Of a DNA stretch of 43,260 nucleotides, positions 1 through 9,432 are shown piece after piece; the stretch's first letter is position 1, and each line of letters begins with the position of its first letter. The DNA is from Chlamydiota bacterium. Its GTDB lineage: Bacteria > Chlamydiota > Chlamydiia > Chlamydiales > SM23-39. Location of the stretch: NCBI GenBank assembly GCA_027451585.1, contig DAIDIZ010000010.1:1-43260 (forward strand), given 5' to 3'. The notes beneath the pieces are model-generated. The model did no database searches and had not been told where the DNA came from. It saw nothing but the letters and a program-made list of their open reading frames with translations. Position numbers and translations under genes: made by a program.

Positions 1-125
1 GAAGGTTTGTCATAGAAGCGGTGAGCTTTCGCCGATTTCATAATCCCTTCTTTATCGAGTTTCTTCTTGAGGGCTCGGAGGGCTTTGTCGATGGGTTCTC
101 CCATTCGGACCTTAACGCTGGGCAT
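1..125 (-). CDS. rpsU: 30S ribosomal protein S21 (partial, C-terminus outside window)
   Basis: Reading the minus strand from the ATG at 125 gives 41 residues starting [20 protein letters not shown], followed by the basic KKKLDKEG segment. This is the start of bacterial S21, the small basic protein of the 30S subunit. The 3' end lies outside the window. In Chlamydia rpsU precedes dnaJ and lies beside tsaB and lon, and the neighbours here (tsaB, lon) agree. AGGTAAATAGAA just before the ATG contains a modest Shine-Dalgarno. A TAAAAT about 30 nt further upstream could be a -10 element, with no clear -35. Confidence 0.93.
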   Translation of the reverse strand, partial: MPSVKVRMGEPIDKALRALKKKLDKEGIMKSAKAHRFYDKP

Positions 126-227
126 TTCTATTTACCTGATAGTTAATGGGTTAGTGATATTTTACCATTTCGTAGACAGAATCCCTGCAAACGAAAAGAC
201 GACTCTATGTTAGGGGATTTAAGGTCT

Positions 228-761
228 TTAGATCAAGAAGAATGAAGGAATCGTTTCAACGCAGTGGCGAGCGATCCTTTTTTCGATGAGGTGTGGATGG
301 GGAGAGAGGAGAAGAGGAATCTCTTGCAAAGTCTGTTCTAAAGCTTGCGGGGGCAGAAGTAGGGGTGATCCTTCAAAGCGAATGAGGTCTCCCTTTTTTT
401 CTCCTCGCAGGAAGTGAATGCCCCCCATTCGAGCGTCGACGAGGACTGCAAAAATTCCTTCCTCTTGCGGGATGAAGGTTTTCATGCTACAGAAAGAGGA
501 AAGGGGGATTTGCCAGCCGAAGGCAAGCGATTTAGCTAGCGCTGCACCCACTCTTGCTCCTGTAAAGGAGCCGGGCCCCTCCCCGAAAGCAACGGCTTTG
601 GGGCGACAAGAATATTTTTGGATTAAATCGGAGACTTGAGCTGCGATGCATTTAGAGAGCTCTGGGCCTCCAGATAGTGGGACGTATTGGGTTGTCTTCC
701 CGTTGTCCCAAAGGGCAATACACGATTTTTCTGTTGTGGTTTCTAAAATCAGGGTCTCCAT
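228..761 (-). CDS. tsaB: tRNA threonylcarbamoyladenosine biosynthesis protein TsaB
   Basis: TsaB is the ASKHA-fold scaffold that works with TsaD and TsaE to make t6A37 on ANN-decoding tRNAs in the cytoplasm. The protein starts METLILETTTEKSCIALWD, the usual first beta strands. GEGPGSFTGARVGAALAK at about residues 60-77 is the TsaB signature GPGSFTGxRxG. At 177 aa it is shorter than the roughly 220-230 aa typical of the family, and the missing part is at the C-terminus. The next gene, lon, is divergent (76-nt gap). The ATG at 761 has no purine-rich ribosome site, but a TATACT hexamer lies 9 nt upstream, so the message may be leaderless. Assignment is secure; whether the short C-terminus matters is unknown. 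Confidence 0.9.
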   Translation of the reverse strand: METLILETTTEKSCIALWDNGKTTQYVPLSGGPELSKCIAAQVSDLIQKYSCRPKAVAFGEGPGSFTGARVGAALAKSLAFGWQIPLSSFCSMKTFIPQEEGIFAVLVDARMGGIHFLRGEKKGDLIRFEGSPLLLPPQALEQTLQEIPLLLSPHPHLIEKRIARHCVETIPSFFLI

Positions 762-770
762 AGGGAAGTG

Positions 771-776
771 AGTATA
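771..776 (-). promoter_or_regulatory. -10-like TATACT immediately upstream of tsaB
   Basis: On the minus strand TATACT is followed by 9 nt and then the tsaB ATG. No convincing -35 hexamer lies 16-18 nt upstream. Transcription starting 6-8 nt after the hexamer would leave almost no 5' leader. Inferred from sequence only. Confidence 0.4.
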
Positions 777-837
777 TCATTTGCCTGATTTTAAGGAGGC
801 TGGTAAAGTTTTATAGCGGTACAAACTGGATGAGGAA

Positions 838-3303
838 ATGGGCGATCAAAATGAAGAGATAAAAGATGCGGAGCCGGCAGTGACGCCTGAGTTGAAGGCG
901 ATCATCCCAGCTCCGACTTATCCAGATAAACTCTACTTACTCCCTCTCAATCGCCGTCCGTTTTTCCCCGGGATGGCGGCTCCCATCGTGATTGAGCCGG
1001 GTGCTTATTACGAAGTATTGAAAATGGTTGCTAAGACAGAGCATAAGTGCTTGGGTCTTTTCCTCACAAAAAAAGAAGATGCTAATATCTATAAAATTTC
1101 CTCTGAGGATCTCTATTCGGTGGGGGTAGTGGCTCGGATTCTGCGGATCATCCCGATGGAACAAGGGGGAGCTCAAGTGGTCCTCAATATGGAAAAGAGG
1201 GTTGTTCTCGAAAAGCCGCTCAAAAATAAATACCTCTTTGGCCAAGTCCGTTACCAAGATGACCCTTCTTCCGACTATCTTTCGCGAGAGCTCAAAGCCT
1301 ATTCGATCAGCATCATCACAACGATCAAAGAGCTTTTGAAACTCAACCCCCTCTTTAAAGAAGAGTTGCAGATATTTTTAGGCCATTCGGACTTTACAGA
1401 ACCGGGGAGGCTCGCCGATTTTGCTGTCGCTCTCACGACGGCCACTCGCGATGAACTGCAAGATGTTCTCGAGACATTCGATATTGAGAAAAGGATCGAT
1501 AAGGCTCTTCTTCTTTTGAAAAAAGAACTCGATATCAGTAAGTTACAAAGTACGATCAACCAGAGAATCGAATCCACCATTTCCAAAAGTCAACGGGAAT
1601 TCTTTTTAAGAGAGCAACTCAAAGCGATCAAAAAAGAGCTTGGGATGGAGAAAGATGATAAATCGATTGATCTCCAAAAATTTGAATCGCGACTCAAGAA
1701 AAGAACTGTTCCAGAAGAGGTGATGAAAGTCATCCGAGAAGAGATGGATAAGCTGAGCTCTCTGGAGACGCAATCGGCCGAATACGGGGTCTGTAGAAGT
1801 TACCTCGATTGGCTCACGATCGTCCCTTGGGGGATCAACAGCCGAGAAACGCATGACTTAAGGAAAGCAGAGAAAATCCTCGAAGAGGATCACTATGGTT
1901 TGAAAGATATCAAAGAGCGGATTTTGGAGTTCATTGGGGTCGGGAAACTCACCGGCGGGATCAAGGGGAGTATCATTTGCCTTGTAGGCCCTCCAGGAGT
2001 TGGGAAAACAAGTATTGGGAAAAGCATTGCACGGGCCCTCAGCCGGAAGTTCTACCGTTTTTCCGTGGGTGGGATGAGAGATGAGGCGGAGATCAAAGGA
2101 CATAGGCGAACTTACATTGGGGCCATGCCGGGGAAAATGATTCAGGCGCTTAAATCAAGCGAGACCATGAACCCCGTAATCATGATCGATGAAGTAGATA
2201 AAATGGGAGCCAGTTACCAAGGAGATCCTGCTTCGGCGCTTCTTGAGGTATTGGACCCTGAACAAAATAAAGACTTCCTTGATCACTATCTTGATGTCCG
2301 TTGCGATCTTTCGAATGTTTTATTCATTGTGACGGCAAACGTTTTGGATACGATTCCAGAACCTCTGAAAGATCGAATGGAGATTTTGCGTCTTTCAGGA
2401 TACATACAGGCAGAGAAAATCGAGATAGCCAAAAAATATCTCGTCCCTCGGAATCAAGCGGCGATGGGACTGAAAAGTGCAGATGTCCTTTTTACCGATG
2501 AGGCTCTTGCTCAGATCATCAATGGATATGCCCGCGAGGCTGGGGTAAGAACTCTTGAAAACAATATCAAGAAGATCCTGAGAAAAGTAGCCTTAAAAAA
2601 AGCGCGAAGAAAAGGGACTAGGACAGAGATTACGGAAAAAACTCTCTCCTCCTATCTCGGCAAGCCAATATTCACAAGTGATCGATACTATGACGAGAAT
2701 CCGATCGGTGTTGCCACAGGTCTTGCTTGGACCTCTCTCGGAGGTGCTACTCTTTATGTGGAAGCCGTCAAATACCCTGCAGAAAAGACGGAAATGAAGC
2801 TCACCGGTCAGGCGGGAGATGTGATGAAGGAATCGGCCCAAATTGCCTGGACTTTTGTTCAGAGCCATTTGGAACGTTATGCGGGTAAAATCCCATTTTT
2901 CGAGAAAGCGCAAATCCACATTCATATTCCAGAAGGCGCGACGCCCAAGGACGGTCCCTCTGCGGGGATCACGATGGTGACAGCTCTACTCTCCTTATTG
3001 CTCCAGCAACCGATTCGACAGAATCTCGGGATGACAGGAGAAATTACCTTGACCGGCCGTGTGTTGCCGATTGGGGGACTCAAAGAAAAACTCATTGCGG
3101 CGAGACGATCTAAAGTCAATGTCCTCATTTTCCCAAAAGAAAATTTGCGCGACTATGACGAACTTCCTGCCTTTTTGAAGAAGGGGCTTGAGGTCCATTT
3201 TGTTGAAACGTACGATGAGGTTTATGAGGTCGCATTCAAAGGAAAATCCCATGCAGCAGTCCCCGTGGCTAAGAAAAAAACTCGTAGAACCAAATCACGT
3301 TGA
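838..3303 (+). CDS. lon: ATP-dependent Lon protease
   Basis: Lon is a soluble homo-oligomeric AAA+ serine protease that degrades misfolded and regulatory proteins. The 821-aa length is normal for the family. The order is an N-terminal substrate-binding domain (about residues 30-235, LYLLPLNRRPFFPGMAAPIV), a coiled-coil linker, the AAA+ module with Walker A GPPGVGKTS at 384-392 and Walker B VIMIDEVDK, then the protease domain. S708 in KDGPSAG and K751 in GGLKEK form the Ser-Lys dyad. The last residues are a basic tail (KKKTRRTKSR). Purine-rich GAGGAA directly abuts the ATG. The next gene starts inside the lon 3' end, so lon heads a translationally coupled chain through xerC. Confidence 0.97.
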   Translation: MGDQNEEIKDAEPAVTPELKAIIPAPTYPDKLYLLPLNRRPFFPGMAAPIVIEPGAYYEVLKMVAKTEHKCLGLFLTKKEDANIYKISSEDLYSVGVVARILRIIPMEQGGAQVVLNMEKRVVLEKPLKNKYLFGQVRYQDDPSSDYLSRELKAYSISIITTIKELLKLNPLFKEELQIFLGHSDFTEPGRLADFAVALTTATRDELQDVLETFDIEKRIDKALLLLKKELDISKLQSTINQRIESTISKSQREFFLREQLKAIKKELGMEKDDKSIDLQKFESRLKKRTVPEEVMKVIREEMDKLSSLETQSAEYGVCRSYLDWLTIVPWGINSRETHDLRKAEKILEEDHYGLKDIKERILEFIGVGKLTGGIKGSIICLVGPPGVGKTSIGKSIARALSRKFYRFSVGGMRDEAEIKGHRRTYIGAMPGKMIQALKSSETMNPVIMIDEVDKMGASYQGDPASALLEVLDPEQNKDFLDHYLDVRCDLSNVLFIVTANVLDTIPEPLKDRMEILRLSGYIQAEKIEIAKKYLVPRNQAAMGLKSADVLFTDEALAQIINGYAREAGVRTLENNIKKILRKVALKKARRKGTRTEITEKTLSSYLGKPIFTSDRYYDENPIGVATGLAWTSLGGATLYVEAVKYPAEKTEMKLTGQAGDVMKESAQIAWTFVQSHLERYAGKIPFFEKAQIHIHIPEGATPKDGPSAGITMVTALLSLLLQQPIRQNLGMTGEITLTGRVLPIGGLKEKLIAARRSKVNVLIFPKENLRDYDELPAFLKKGLEVHFVETYDEVYEVAFKGKSHAAVPVAKKKTRRTKSR

Positions 3304-3742
3304 AGAGATAGTGAGATCATTGAGACAAAAAGGGAAGACCCTTGCTACTCTCAATGGATCTTTTGATTTGCTCCATGCGGGCCACCTTTACATCATTCAT
3401 CAAGCAAGTCTCCAGGCAGATATCTTGTTTGTTGCTCTCAATTCTGATTTTTCTATCCAACAATACAAGGGAAAAAATCGGCCCATCATCCCTCTTCACT
3501 ACCGGCTTGAGATGATGGCCTCTTTAGAATTTGTCGATCATGTCACCTGGTTTGAAGAGACCGATCCAAGAGAGCTTTTGCGGATCATTCGCCCAGATGT
3601 CCACGTCAATGGGGCCGAATATGGGTCTGCATGCATTGAAGCAGAAACAGTTGCAGAAGGGGGTGGCAGACTTCATCTCGTCGATCGAATTCCTTCCCTT
3701 TCTACCTCAGCTCTCATCGAGAGGATCTTAGTATGCGTTTGA
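3251..3742 (+). CDS. HldE C-terminal-like (RfaE2 family) nucleotidyltransferase
   Basis: This 163-aa cytidylyltransferase-fold protein has the nucleotide-binding motif GSFDLLHAGHL and ends with the LSTSALIERI motif. The middle (PLHYRLEMMASLEFVDHV, RPDVHVNGAEYG) follows the RfaE2/HldE adenylyltransferase pattern, which activates heptose-1-phosphate for LPS. I chose the ATG at 3251 (MQQSPWLRKK) because AAAGGAAAA lies just upstream; it overlaps lon by 53 nt in another frame. A longer reading from 3188 has no ribosome site and no family similarity at its N-terminus. The rhomboid gene overlaps its end by 10 nt. The sugar or alcohol phosphate substrate cannot be fixed from sequence; glycerol-3-phosphate or another substrate is possible. 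Confidence 0.8.
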   Translation: MQQSPWLRKKLVEPNHVEEIVRSLRQKGKTLATLNGSFDLLHAGHLYIIHQASLQADILFVALNSDFSIQQYKGKNRPIIPLHYRLEMMASLEFVDHVTWFEETDPRELLRIIRPDVHVNGAEYGSACIEAETVAEGGGRLHLVDRIPSLSTSALIERILVCV

Positions 3743-4731
3743 TTGGTACTTTAGAGAACGAAGAATCTTTACTCCGCCTCTCCTCTTTTCTAAAAAGGAA
3801 AGGAATTGAAATTCAAACAGATAGTTTTTTCGATGTAAATACAGGACATCTCTGTTATCAAGTATGGGTTTTAGATGAGGATCGGATAGAAGAGGCGGAA
3901 CGCGATTTAGCGGAGTTTGCCAAGCAATCTTCCCACCCTCGCTATGACACTCCTGCGATAGAGATTTCTCCTTCTCGAGAGCAAGTATCAGGGGAGTCCG
4001 TGGAACCAAAATCTCCTTCCATGTCTCCTTTCACCCTTTTTATCATCGCTATTTGTACGTTTATTTTCTTGCTCAATTGGACTGAAGAACCGGCAAACGG
4101 AGAAGCAATCACTCCTATTCAAGAAGCCCTTTTATTTGATGTGCCCACTCGCGCTGACGCTCCCTTTTGGCAAGGGGGTTACGAATGGATTCTTTTCAAA
4201 TTGAAAGGAGAGCCAACAGCTTCCGTAGAAGGACCTCTTTTTGAAAAAATCCGCGAAGGAGAAATTTGGCGCCTTTTTTCCCCAGCACTTCTCCATGTTG
4301 AGTTGCTGCATATTTTGTTCAACATGCTTTGGGTGTGGATCTTATGTCGTCCAATTGAGCAGAAAATAGGGCCCCTCCGATTGCTTGTACTGTCACTTAT
4401 CGTGGGGATTGGATCAAATATTGCTCAATATCTGATGGGAGGTCCATTTTTTATTGGGTATTCAGGTGTTGTGATGGGACTGGCCGGTTTTACTTGGCAA
4501 AGAGAGAAGATCGCCCCCTGGGAAGGGTATCCGATGACAAAAGCGACGCAGCTCTTTCTTCTGTTGTTTGTTGTGGGGATGTTTGGATTGCAGTTTCTTT
4601 CTTTTCTATTCCAAGCTTTTACCTCGGTTCAATTTTCTCCAAATATTGCCAACACAGCCCATATTGCGGGGGCGCTTTTGGGCGCAATTCTTGGGCGTTT
4701 TTCTTTTTTTGCTGAAGGTTCGAAGAGATGA
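3733..4731 (+). CDS. glpG: GlpG-type rhomboid intramembrane serine protease
   Basis: Rhomboids cleave transmembrane segments within the inner membrane. Residues 1-65 form a small cytosolic domain like the GlpG N-terminal domain ([20 protein letters not shown]). About six hydrophobic segments follow from residue 96. HILFN matches the oxyanion-hole HxxxN motif, GYSG in [14 protein letters not shown] carries the catalytic serine, and [12 protein letters not shown] carries the catalytic histidine, so the dyad is intact. The length of 332 aa is slightly above E. coli GlpG. It overlaps the preceding gene by 10 nt and rnz by 4 nt (ATGA), which indicates one operon. Substrates are unknown. Confidence 0.92.
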   Translation: MRLIGTLENEESLLRLSSFLKRKGIEIQTDSFFDVNTGHLCYQVWVLDEDRIEEAERDLAEFAKQSSHPRYDTPAIEISPSREQVSGESVEPKSPSMSPFTLFIIAICTFIFLLNWTEEPANGEAITPIQEALLFDVPTRADAPFWQGGYEWILFKLKGEPTASVEGPLFEKIREGEIWRLFSPALLHVELLHILFNMLWVWILCRPIEQKIGPLRLLVLSLIVGIGSNIAQYLMGGPFFIGYSGVVMGLAGFTWQREKIAPWEGYPMTKATQLFLLLFVVGMFGLQFLSFLFQAFTSVQFSPNIANTAHIAGALLGAILGRFSFFAEGSKR

Positions 4732-5633
4732 GCACGAGAGAGCTAGTCATTCTCGGATGTTCCAGCCAACAGCCAACTCGATTCCGAAACCATGGCGCTT
4801 ATCTTCTAAGATGGAATGAAGAAGGGCTTCTTTTTGATCCGGGAGAAGGGACTCAAAGACAATTCATCTTTGCTGAGATAGCTCCACCTACCGTAACGAG
4901 GATGTTTATCAGTCATTTTCACGGTGACCATTGTTTAGGTCTCGGCTCCATGCTGATGCGGCTCAATCTCGATAAAATCACACATCCTATCCACTGTTAC
5001 TACCCTGCGTCGGGGAAAAAATTTTTCGATAGGCTCCGGTATAGCTGTATGTACAGGGAAAATATTACCGTGATCGAACACCCCGTCAAGGAAGAGGGGC
5101 TAGTCCATGACGATGGAAAGTTTCGAATTGAAGCGGCGTTTCTCGATCATGGAGTGGAGAATGTCGGATGGAGAATCTCCGAGCCAGATACGATCAAGTT
5201 CGATAAAGAAGCCCTCAAACGGTTGGGCATTGAAGGTCCTTCGGTACGCCTTTTAGAAAAAGAGGGGAAACTCCTCGTCGGAAATCGCCACGTGCTCCTC
5301 GAAGAGGTGAGTCATCTGCGGGTGGGCGACACGTTTGCTTATGTAATTGATACAAGACCTTGCAGAGAGGCAGTTCAACTGGCCAAGGGGGCAAAAATGC
5401 TCCTCTGTGAGAGCACCTATCTTGACGAGGAAAAAGAGCTCGCCTCCGAGTATATGCATATGACCGCCTCGCAAGCGGCGACCATTGCTGCAGACGCTGG
5501 CGCCCAAATCCTCGTTCTCACCCACTTTTCGGCCCGCTATCGCGATACCGAACCATTTGCCAAACAAGCTCGGGCTATTTTCCCCCACACTTTTGTGGCT
5601 GAAGATTTGAAACGGATCCCCTTTCCCCGATGA
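4728..5633 (+). CDS. rnz: Ribonuclease Z
   Basis: This 301-aa metallo-beta-lactamase-fold tRNA 3' processing endonuclease carries the zinc motif [10 protein letters not shown] (HxHxDH) and downstream metal ligands in [20 protein letters not shown] and LTHFSARY. The LCESTY segment and the [15 protein letters not shown] helix are typical of RNase Z. It starts at an ATGA overlap with glpG and ends in a 4-nt overlap with xerC. From memory, rnz followed by xerC is also the order in Chlamydia (CT346-CT347). All expected metal-binding residues look intact. Confidence 0.95.
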   Translation: MSTRELVILGCSSQQPTRFRNHGAYLLRWNEEGLLFDPGEGTQRQFIFAEIAPPTVTRMFISHFHGDHCLGLGSMLMRLNLDKITHPIHCYYPASGKKFFDRLRYSCMYRENITVIEHPVKEEGLVHDDGKFRIEAAFLDHGVENVGWRISEPDTIKFDKEALKRLGIEGPSVRLLEKEGKLLVGNRHVLLEEVSHLRVGDTFAYVIDTRPCREAVQLAKGAKMLLCESTYLDEEKELASEYMHMTASQAATIAADAGAQILVLTHFSARYRDTEPFAKQARAIFPHTFVAEDLKRIPFPR

Positions 5634-6523
5634 CAATGCCCCTTTTTTCTTCCGCAATCGATTCATTTCTCCGTTACCTGAGGACGGTGCGGAATGTCTC
5701 TCCTCATACCCTGCGCGCCTACGCAACCGATCTCTCCTCTTTGAATCAATTTCTCGATAAAGATCTTCCTCTTAGGGAGATTTCTAAAAGAGAGATCCGC
5801 CGCTTTTTAGCAGATCTCTATGAGAAGAAATTGAGTAATAAAACCATTTTGCGGCAACTATCGGCCTTGCGCAGCTTTTATAGATACGCCCGGAAGGAAA
5901 AATGGGTAGAAGAGAGCCCTCTTGATGAAATGGAAAGCCCCAAAAGAGAGAAAAAACTCCCCGTTTCGATCTCCTATGAACAGGTGATGTCTCTTTTTGG
6001 GATGGTCGATCTTTCTACGTATGCAGGCTATCGCGATCGGGCGATCATGGAACTCTTTTACAGCTCAGGTCTTCGTTTGAGCGAATTGACCGGGCTCAAT
6101 CGATCCGATTTTGATCGACAAGGGAAAATGTTACGCATAGTGGGGAAAGGGAGAAAAGAGAGGAGAACACCGATCACTGAAACAGCAGCGGAGTGGATCT
6201 TTTCGTACCTCAACCATCCCGAAAGAGGCCCGCTGGAAAAAGACCCGCAGGCAATTTTCCTCAACCGATGGGGAAAACGACTTACCCCCCGATCTGTCGA
6301 TCGACACTTTGCTCTCTATCTTAAGATGAGTGGGCTATCAGAGAGGATTACCCCTCACACAATTCGCCATACTATTGCTACCCATTGGCTTGAAAAAGGG
6401 ATGGATCTCAAAACAATCCAACTCCTCCTCGGCCACCGAAGCTTGGCGACAACGACAATTTATACCCACGTTTCGGCGAAGCTGAAACGAGAAGTCTACG
6501 ATAAAACCCATCCTCGCGCTTGA
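5630..6523 (+). CDS. xerC: Tyrosine recombinase XerC
   Basis: Site-specific recombinase that with XerD resolves chromosome dimers at dif during division. The N-terminal SAM-like DNA-binding domain ([20 protein letters not shown]) is followed by the catalytic domain. The catalytic residues are present in order: Arg in [12 protein letters not shown], Lys in [10 protein letters not shown], His/Arg in [12 protein letters not shown], His in [10 protein letters not shown], and the nucleophile Tyr in TTIYTH. Length (297 aa) is standard. It is the last gene of the lon chain. A weak inverted repeat (AGAAAC...GTTTCT) lies just after the stop without a clear T run. Confidence 0.95.
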   Translation: MTMPLFSSAIDSFLRYLRTVRNVSPHTLRAYATDLSSLNQFLDKDLPLREISKREIRRFLADLYEKKLSNKTILRQLSALRSFYRYARKEKWVEESPLDEMESPKREKKLPVSISYEQVMSLFGMVDLSTYAGYRDRAIMELFYSSGLRLSELTGLNRSDFDRQGKMLRIVGKGRKERRTPITETAAEWIFSYLNHPERGPLEKDPQAIFLNRWGKRLTPRSVDRHFALYLKMSGLSERITPHTIRHTIATHWLEKGMDLKTIQLLLGHRSLATTTIYTHVSAKLKREVYDKTHPRA

Positions 6524-6572
6524 GAGCAGATAGAAACGCAAAGCGAAGCTGTTTCTCTGTGAATGTTCTGAT

Positions 6573-6633
6573 TATACTCGATCCTCTCCAAAGACACCTC
6601 AAGAAAACCGAATTTAAAGCATCAAATCTCTAG
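6573..6633 (+). repeat. Dispersed ~60-bp repeat, copy A (diverged)
   Basis: TATACTCGATCCTCTCCAAAG followed by an A-rich CTCAAGAAAACCGAATTT section matches the 60-bp unit at 25559 over most of its length, with scattered substitutions and small gaps. It sits in the convergent spacer between xerC (+) and the RNase P RNA (-), just outside the RNA 3' end. Confidence 0.55.
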
Positions 6634-6640
6634 AAAAAGT

Positions 6641-6967
6641 AAGGGAAGGACGATAAGCCGGATTCTGTCGCGAGTCATCATTCCTCTAATGCAGCCAGCT
6701 TCGGACCTCATTTGTGGTGCGGACACACCGTGGGTCCTTTTTCGGCCTTGCTTCGGATAGGGTTTACACCGCTTCCCCAGTTACCTGGAGAGGATAGACT
6801 CCTAAAGTCTAACTTTTCACCCTGTTTCTCCTCTTGCGAAAAGAACGGTTTAGTCTCTGTTGCACTTTCCGTCGCCTTGCGGCGCCCCGCCGTTAACGGG
6901 TATCCATTCCTGTGAAGTCCGGACTTTCCTCTGCAATTCTCATGCAGCGATGACTTGTCCTTCCCTT
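6641..6967 (-). ncRNA. rnpB: RNase P RNA (bacterial class A)
   Basis: The minus strand carries the hallmark GAGGAAAGTCCGGAC near the 5' end (complement of 6917-6931) and ACAGAATCCGGCTTA near the 3' end (complement of 6654-6668). The termini GGGAAGGACAAG and GTCCTTCCC can pair to close helix P1. The length of about 327 nt is normal for the catalytic RNA that matures tRNA 5' ends. A short T run follows the 3' end and may terminate transcription. Boundaries are set from the P1 pairing and may be off by a few bases. No protein gene overlaps it; the short open frames across it are not real. Confidence 0.96.
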
Positions 6968-7020
6968 AAAAAGAGGTGCTCGCAAAACTGCTCCTCAAAG
7001 CAAGTGTTGCAACTGCCTTC

Positions 7021-7791
7021 TTAAACTGTCGTGGTTGTGCGGCGACGACGCTTCTTCGTCGCGGCAGATGTCCCTTCGATCTGTTCGCTCTCTTGCCAGT
7101 AGTGGATGCGGGAGCAGTGTTCGCAAAAGGCGAGCCTTTCTCCTTTGCGCACGATGTTTTCGTGCTGCGCTGTCAGCGCAATGTGACAGCCACTACAGGT
7201 GCGGTTTTCGATGGGAACGACCACTCGATCTTTTTTGTTGTTGAGCAATCTCTCGTAGATCCTGAGAATTTCACCGTCTGCATTCTTCGCGAGACCGTCG
7301 CGTTCTTGCTTGAGTTCAAGCCCTTCTTGGTTGATCATCCGAATGCTCGAAAAAATCTCTTCTTCGAGGTTTTTACTGCTCGTCTCTGAAAGCTCAAGAG
7401 ATTCTTTAATTTTCGCCAGGATCTCTTCTTCCAGATTCCTCTTATCAATCATATCGCTTGCAATTTGCTCTGTTGTCACTCGCTCTCTTTCTGATGAGGA
7501 GAGCTCCTGGTTCAATGCGTTGAAATCATCGACTTTTTTAATTGAGGTTTGTTTCCCTTCCAACTTTTTGATTCTGTCTTTGATCTCAGAAATCTTCATC
7601 TCTTGGGATAGGATACTCCGATTCAACTCGCTAATTTCTGTCTCTTTGTCGAGTTGCTGCTTCTTGAGATCTTTTCGCAGAGAATCAATGTGCTCAAGCT
7701 CTGCCAAACGATCCCTTTTCAGGCGCATCAGGCGGATCATTTTCATGTCGAGTTCTTGGATGTCAAGGATGACCTTAAGAGATGGGAGCAT
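7021..7791 (-). CDS. Coiled-coil / C4 zinc-ribbon protein (chlamydial CT398 family)
   Basis: Residues 1-170 are heptad-rich and charged, predicted as a long antiparallel coiled coil (KDLKKQQLDKETEISELNRS, KDRIKKLEGKQTS). The C-terminal ribbon has two cysteine pairs, CSGC in NRTCSGCHIALTAQ and CEHC in LAFCEHCSRIHYW, separated by about 20 residues, followed by a basic tail KKRRRR. This matches the CT398-type family, whose C. trachomatis member has been reported to bind sigma-54 and a type III secretion component (from memory). AGAGGA lies 5 nt before the ATG at 7791. It lies upstream of rnpB on the same strand and is divergent from glyA. Role in this organism is inferred. Confidence 0.85.
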   Translation of the reverse strand: MLPSLKVILDIQELDMKMIRLMRLKRDRLAELEHIDSLRKDLKKQQLDKETEISELNRSILSQEMKISEIKDRIKKLEGKQTSIKKVDDFNALNQELSSSERERVTTEQIASDMIDKRNLEEEILAKIKESLELSETSSKNLEEEIFSSIRMINQEGLELKQERDGLAKNADGEILRIYERLLNNKKDRVVVPIENRTCSGCHIALTAQHENIVRKGERLAFCEHCSRIHYWQESEQIEGTSAATKKRRRRTTTTV

Positions 7792-7865
7792 GGATTCCTC
7801 TGTTACAATAGATGTGAAACAATCATAGTCTTCCTAAGAGAAAATTTGCAAGGAAGAAATTTGTT

Positions 7866-7895
7866 TTGCTTTTCCTACCCTCTCCTGGCTAAAAT
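7866..7895 (+). promoter_or_regulatory. Candidate sigma-66 promoter of glyA
   Basis: TTGCTT (7866-7871) is followed by an 18-nt spacer and then TAAAAT (7890-7895). The glyA ATG begins only 8 nt after the -10, so transcription would start at or next to the start codon. No Shine-Dalgarno precedes the ATG. Confidence 0.55.
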
Positions 7896-7903
7896 CAGAG
7901 TTT

Positions 7904-9421
7904 ATGTCGTATTTAAAAAATTACTTCAACGAAAGGGATGAATCGAAAAGGACTTCCTCTGGAATTGCCTTCGCCGCTTCCCTCGACGCAATCGATCAAA
8001 TGGACCCCGAAATCGCTGGGAAAATTGTCCAGGAATTGCTCGATCAACGGTCTTACTTAAAACTCATTGCTTCGGAAAATTTTTCTTCTCTCCCGGTCCA
8101 GCTTGCCATGGGTAACTTGCTCACGGATAAGTACAGCGAAGGGTTTGCAGGACATAGGTTTTACGCTGGTTGTGAAAATGTCGATGCAATTGAAGGAAAG
8201 GCTAACTTGCTTGCTAAAGAGCTTTTCGGGGCCGAACACGCTTACGTGCAGCCTCACTCTGGCGCTGATGCAAACTTGGTCGCTTTCTGGGCGGTTTTGG
8301 TGCAACGGGTTCAGTCTAAAGAAGTTGAGCGTCTTGGAAAAAAAACGATCGATGAACTTTCTCCAGAAGAGTACGAATCGGTACGGCAGTTGCTCGTGAA
8401 TCAAAAGGTAATGGGAATGTCTCTTGGTTCTGGGGGCCATTTAACCCACGGCTACCGGCATAATCTTTCCTCTAAAATGATGAAATCGACCACCTATGAG
8501 GTCGATCCAAAGACGGGAAGGCTCGATTATCTTGCTCTCGAAAAACAAGTAAAAGAGGTGAAGCCGCTCATTTTGATCGCAGGGTATTCGGCCTATTCTC
8601 GACTCATCGACTTTGCGAAGATGCGGGAGATTGCCGACCAAGTGGGGGCGGTCTTGCTGGTTGATATGGCTCATTTTGCGGGCCTTGTGGCTGGGAAGGT
8701 GATGCAAGGCAACTATAACCCGATCCCTTTTGCTCATATTGTCACGACGACGACGCACAAAACGCTTCGGGGGCCCAGAGGAGGGATGGTCTTGTGTAAA
8801 CAAGAATTTAAAGAGGCGGTGGACAAGGGGTGTCCGTTGGTGCTTGGAGGTCCGCTTCCTCATGTGATGGCGGCCAAGGCTCTCGCTTTTAAAGAGGCGC
8901 TCTCTCCCTCCTTTTCCGACTATGCGCACCGAGTGGTGAGAAATGCACAAACTTTAAGCGATGCGTTGATGCGTGAAGGAGTTCCTGTATTGACAGGGGG
9001 AACGGATAATCATCTCCTTGTATTTGATGTGGCTTCCCGTTACCATCTGACAGGAAGACAGGCAGAATCTCTCTTGAGAGATGCTCATCTGACAGTCAAT
9101 CGAAACGCGATTCCTTTTGATCTCAATGGACCTTGGTATACGTCGGGCATTCGGATGGGGACTCCTGCCACGACAACGCTTGGCATGGGAAGAGAGGAAA
9201 TGGAAGAGATTGCGCGGATTGTGGTCGATCTGCTAAAGGAAGCAAAACCGGTGATCGACGAGAAGACAGGCAATGTTTCTCGCGCTAAAGCAACGGTGCC
9301 AGGTGAGACAATGCAAAAGGCCAGAGAAAGGGTTTCTTCTCTCTTAGGAGAGTTCCCTCTTTATCCGGAGCTTGGCTCTTTTGCAAGGCAAGAAAATGTC
9401 TCCATAATAAATCAGAGTTGA
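7904..9421 (+). CDS. glyA: Serine hydroxymethyltransferase
   Basis: PLP enzyme converting serine and tetrahydrofolate to glycine and 5,10-methylene-THF, supplying one-carbon units. [14 protein letters not shown] carries the PLP lysine K286, and [15 protein letters not shown] motifs (here [11 protein letters not shown]) and [13 protein letters not shown] are intact. At 505 aa it is longer than most bacterial enzymes (about 415-430). The extra N-terminus and an insertion after the PHSGADAN region match the long chlamydial version as I recall it, so the start at 7904 is kept despite the missing ribosome site. clpP follows 11 nt downstream and the pair is probably co-transcribed. Confidence 0.95.
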   Translation: MSYLKNYFNERDESKRTSSGIAFAASLDAIDQMDPEIAGKIVQELLDQRSYLKLIASENFSSLPVQLAMGNLLTDKYSEGFAGHRFYAGCENVDAIEGKANLLAKELFGAEHAYVQPHSGADANLVAFWAVLVQRVQSKEVERLGKKTIDELSPEEYESVRQLLVNQKVMGMSLGSGGHLTHGYRHNLSSKMMKSTTYEVDPKTGRLDYLALEKQVKEVKPLILIAGYSAYSRLIDFAKMREIADQVGAVLLVDMAHFAGLVAGKVMQGNYNPIPFAHIVTTTTHKTLRGPRGGMVLCKQEFKEAVDKGCPLVLGGPLPHVMAAKALAFKEALSPSFSDYAHRVVRNAQTLSDALMREGVPVLTGGTDNHLLVFDVASRYHLTGRQAESLLRDAHLTVNRNAIPFDLNGPWYTSGIRMGTPATTTLGMGREEMEEIARIVVDLLKEAKPVIDEKTGNVSRAKATVPGETMQKARERVSSLLGEFPLYPELGSFARQENVSIINQS

Positions 9422-9432
9422 GGAAAAGCAAT

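Noticed and set aside
3188..3250. Longer start for the nucleotidyltransferase at 3188
   Set aside because: No ribosome site, and the extra residues read through lon with no family similarity; the ATG at 3251 has a purine-rich site.
6712..7389. Plus-strand open frames over and beside the RNase P RNA (6712-6915, 6976-7389)
   Set aside because: They lie antisense to rnpB and to the zinc-ribbon gene, have no ribosome site and show no protein-like motif; both are explained by the RNA and by the opposite-strand gene.
9418..9432. TTG start for clpP at 9418
   Set aside because: It falls on the glyA stop and on the ribosome site that serves the ATG at 9433.
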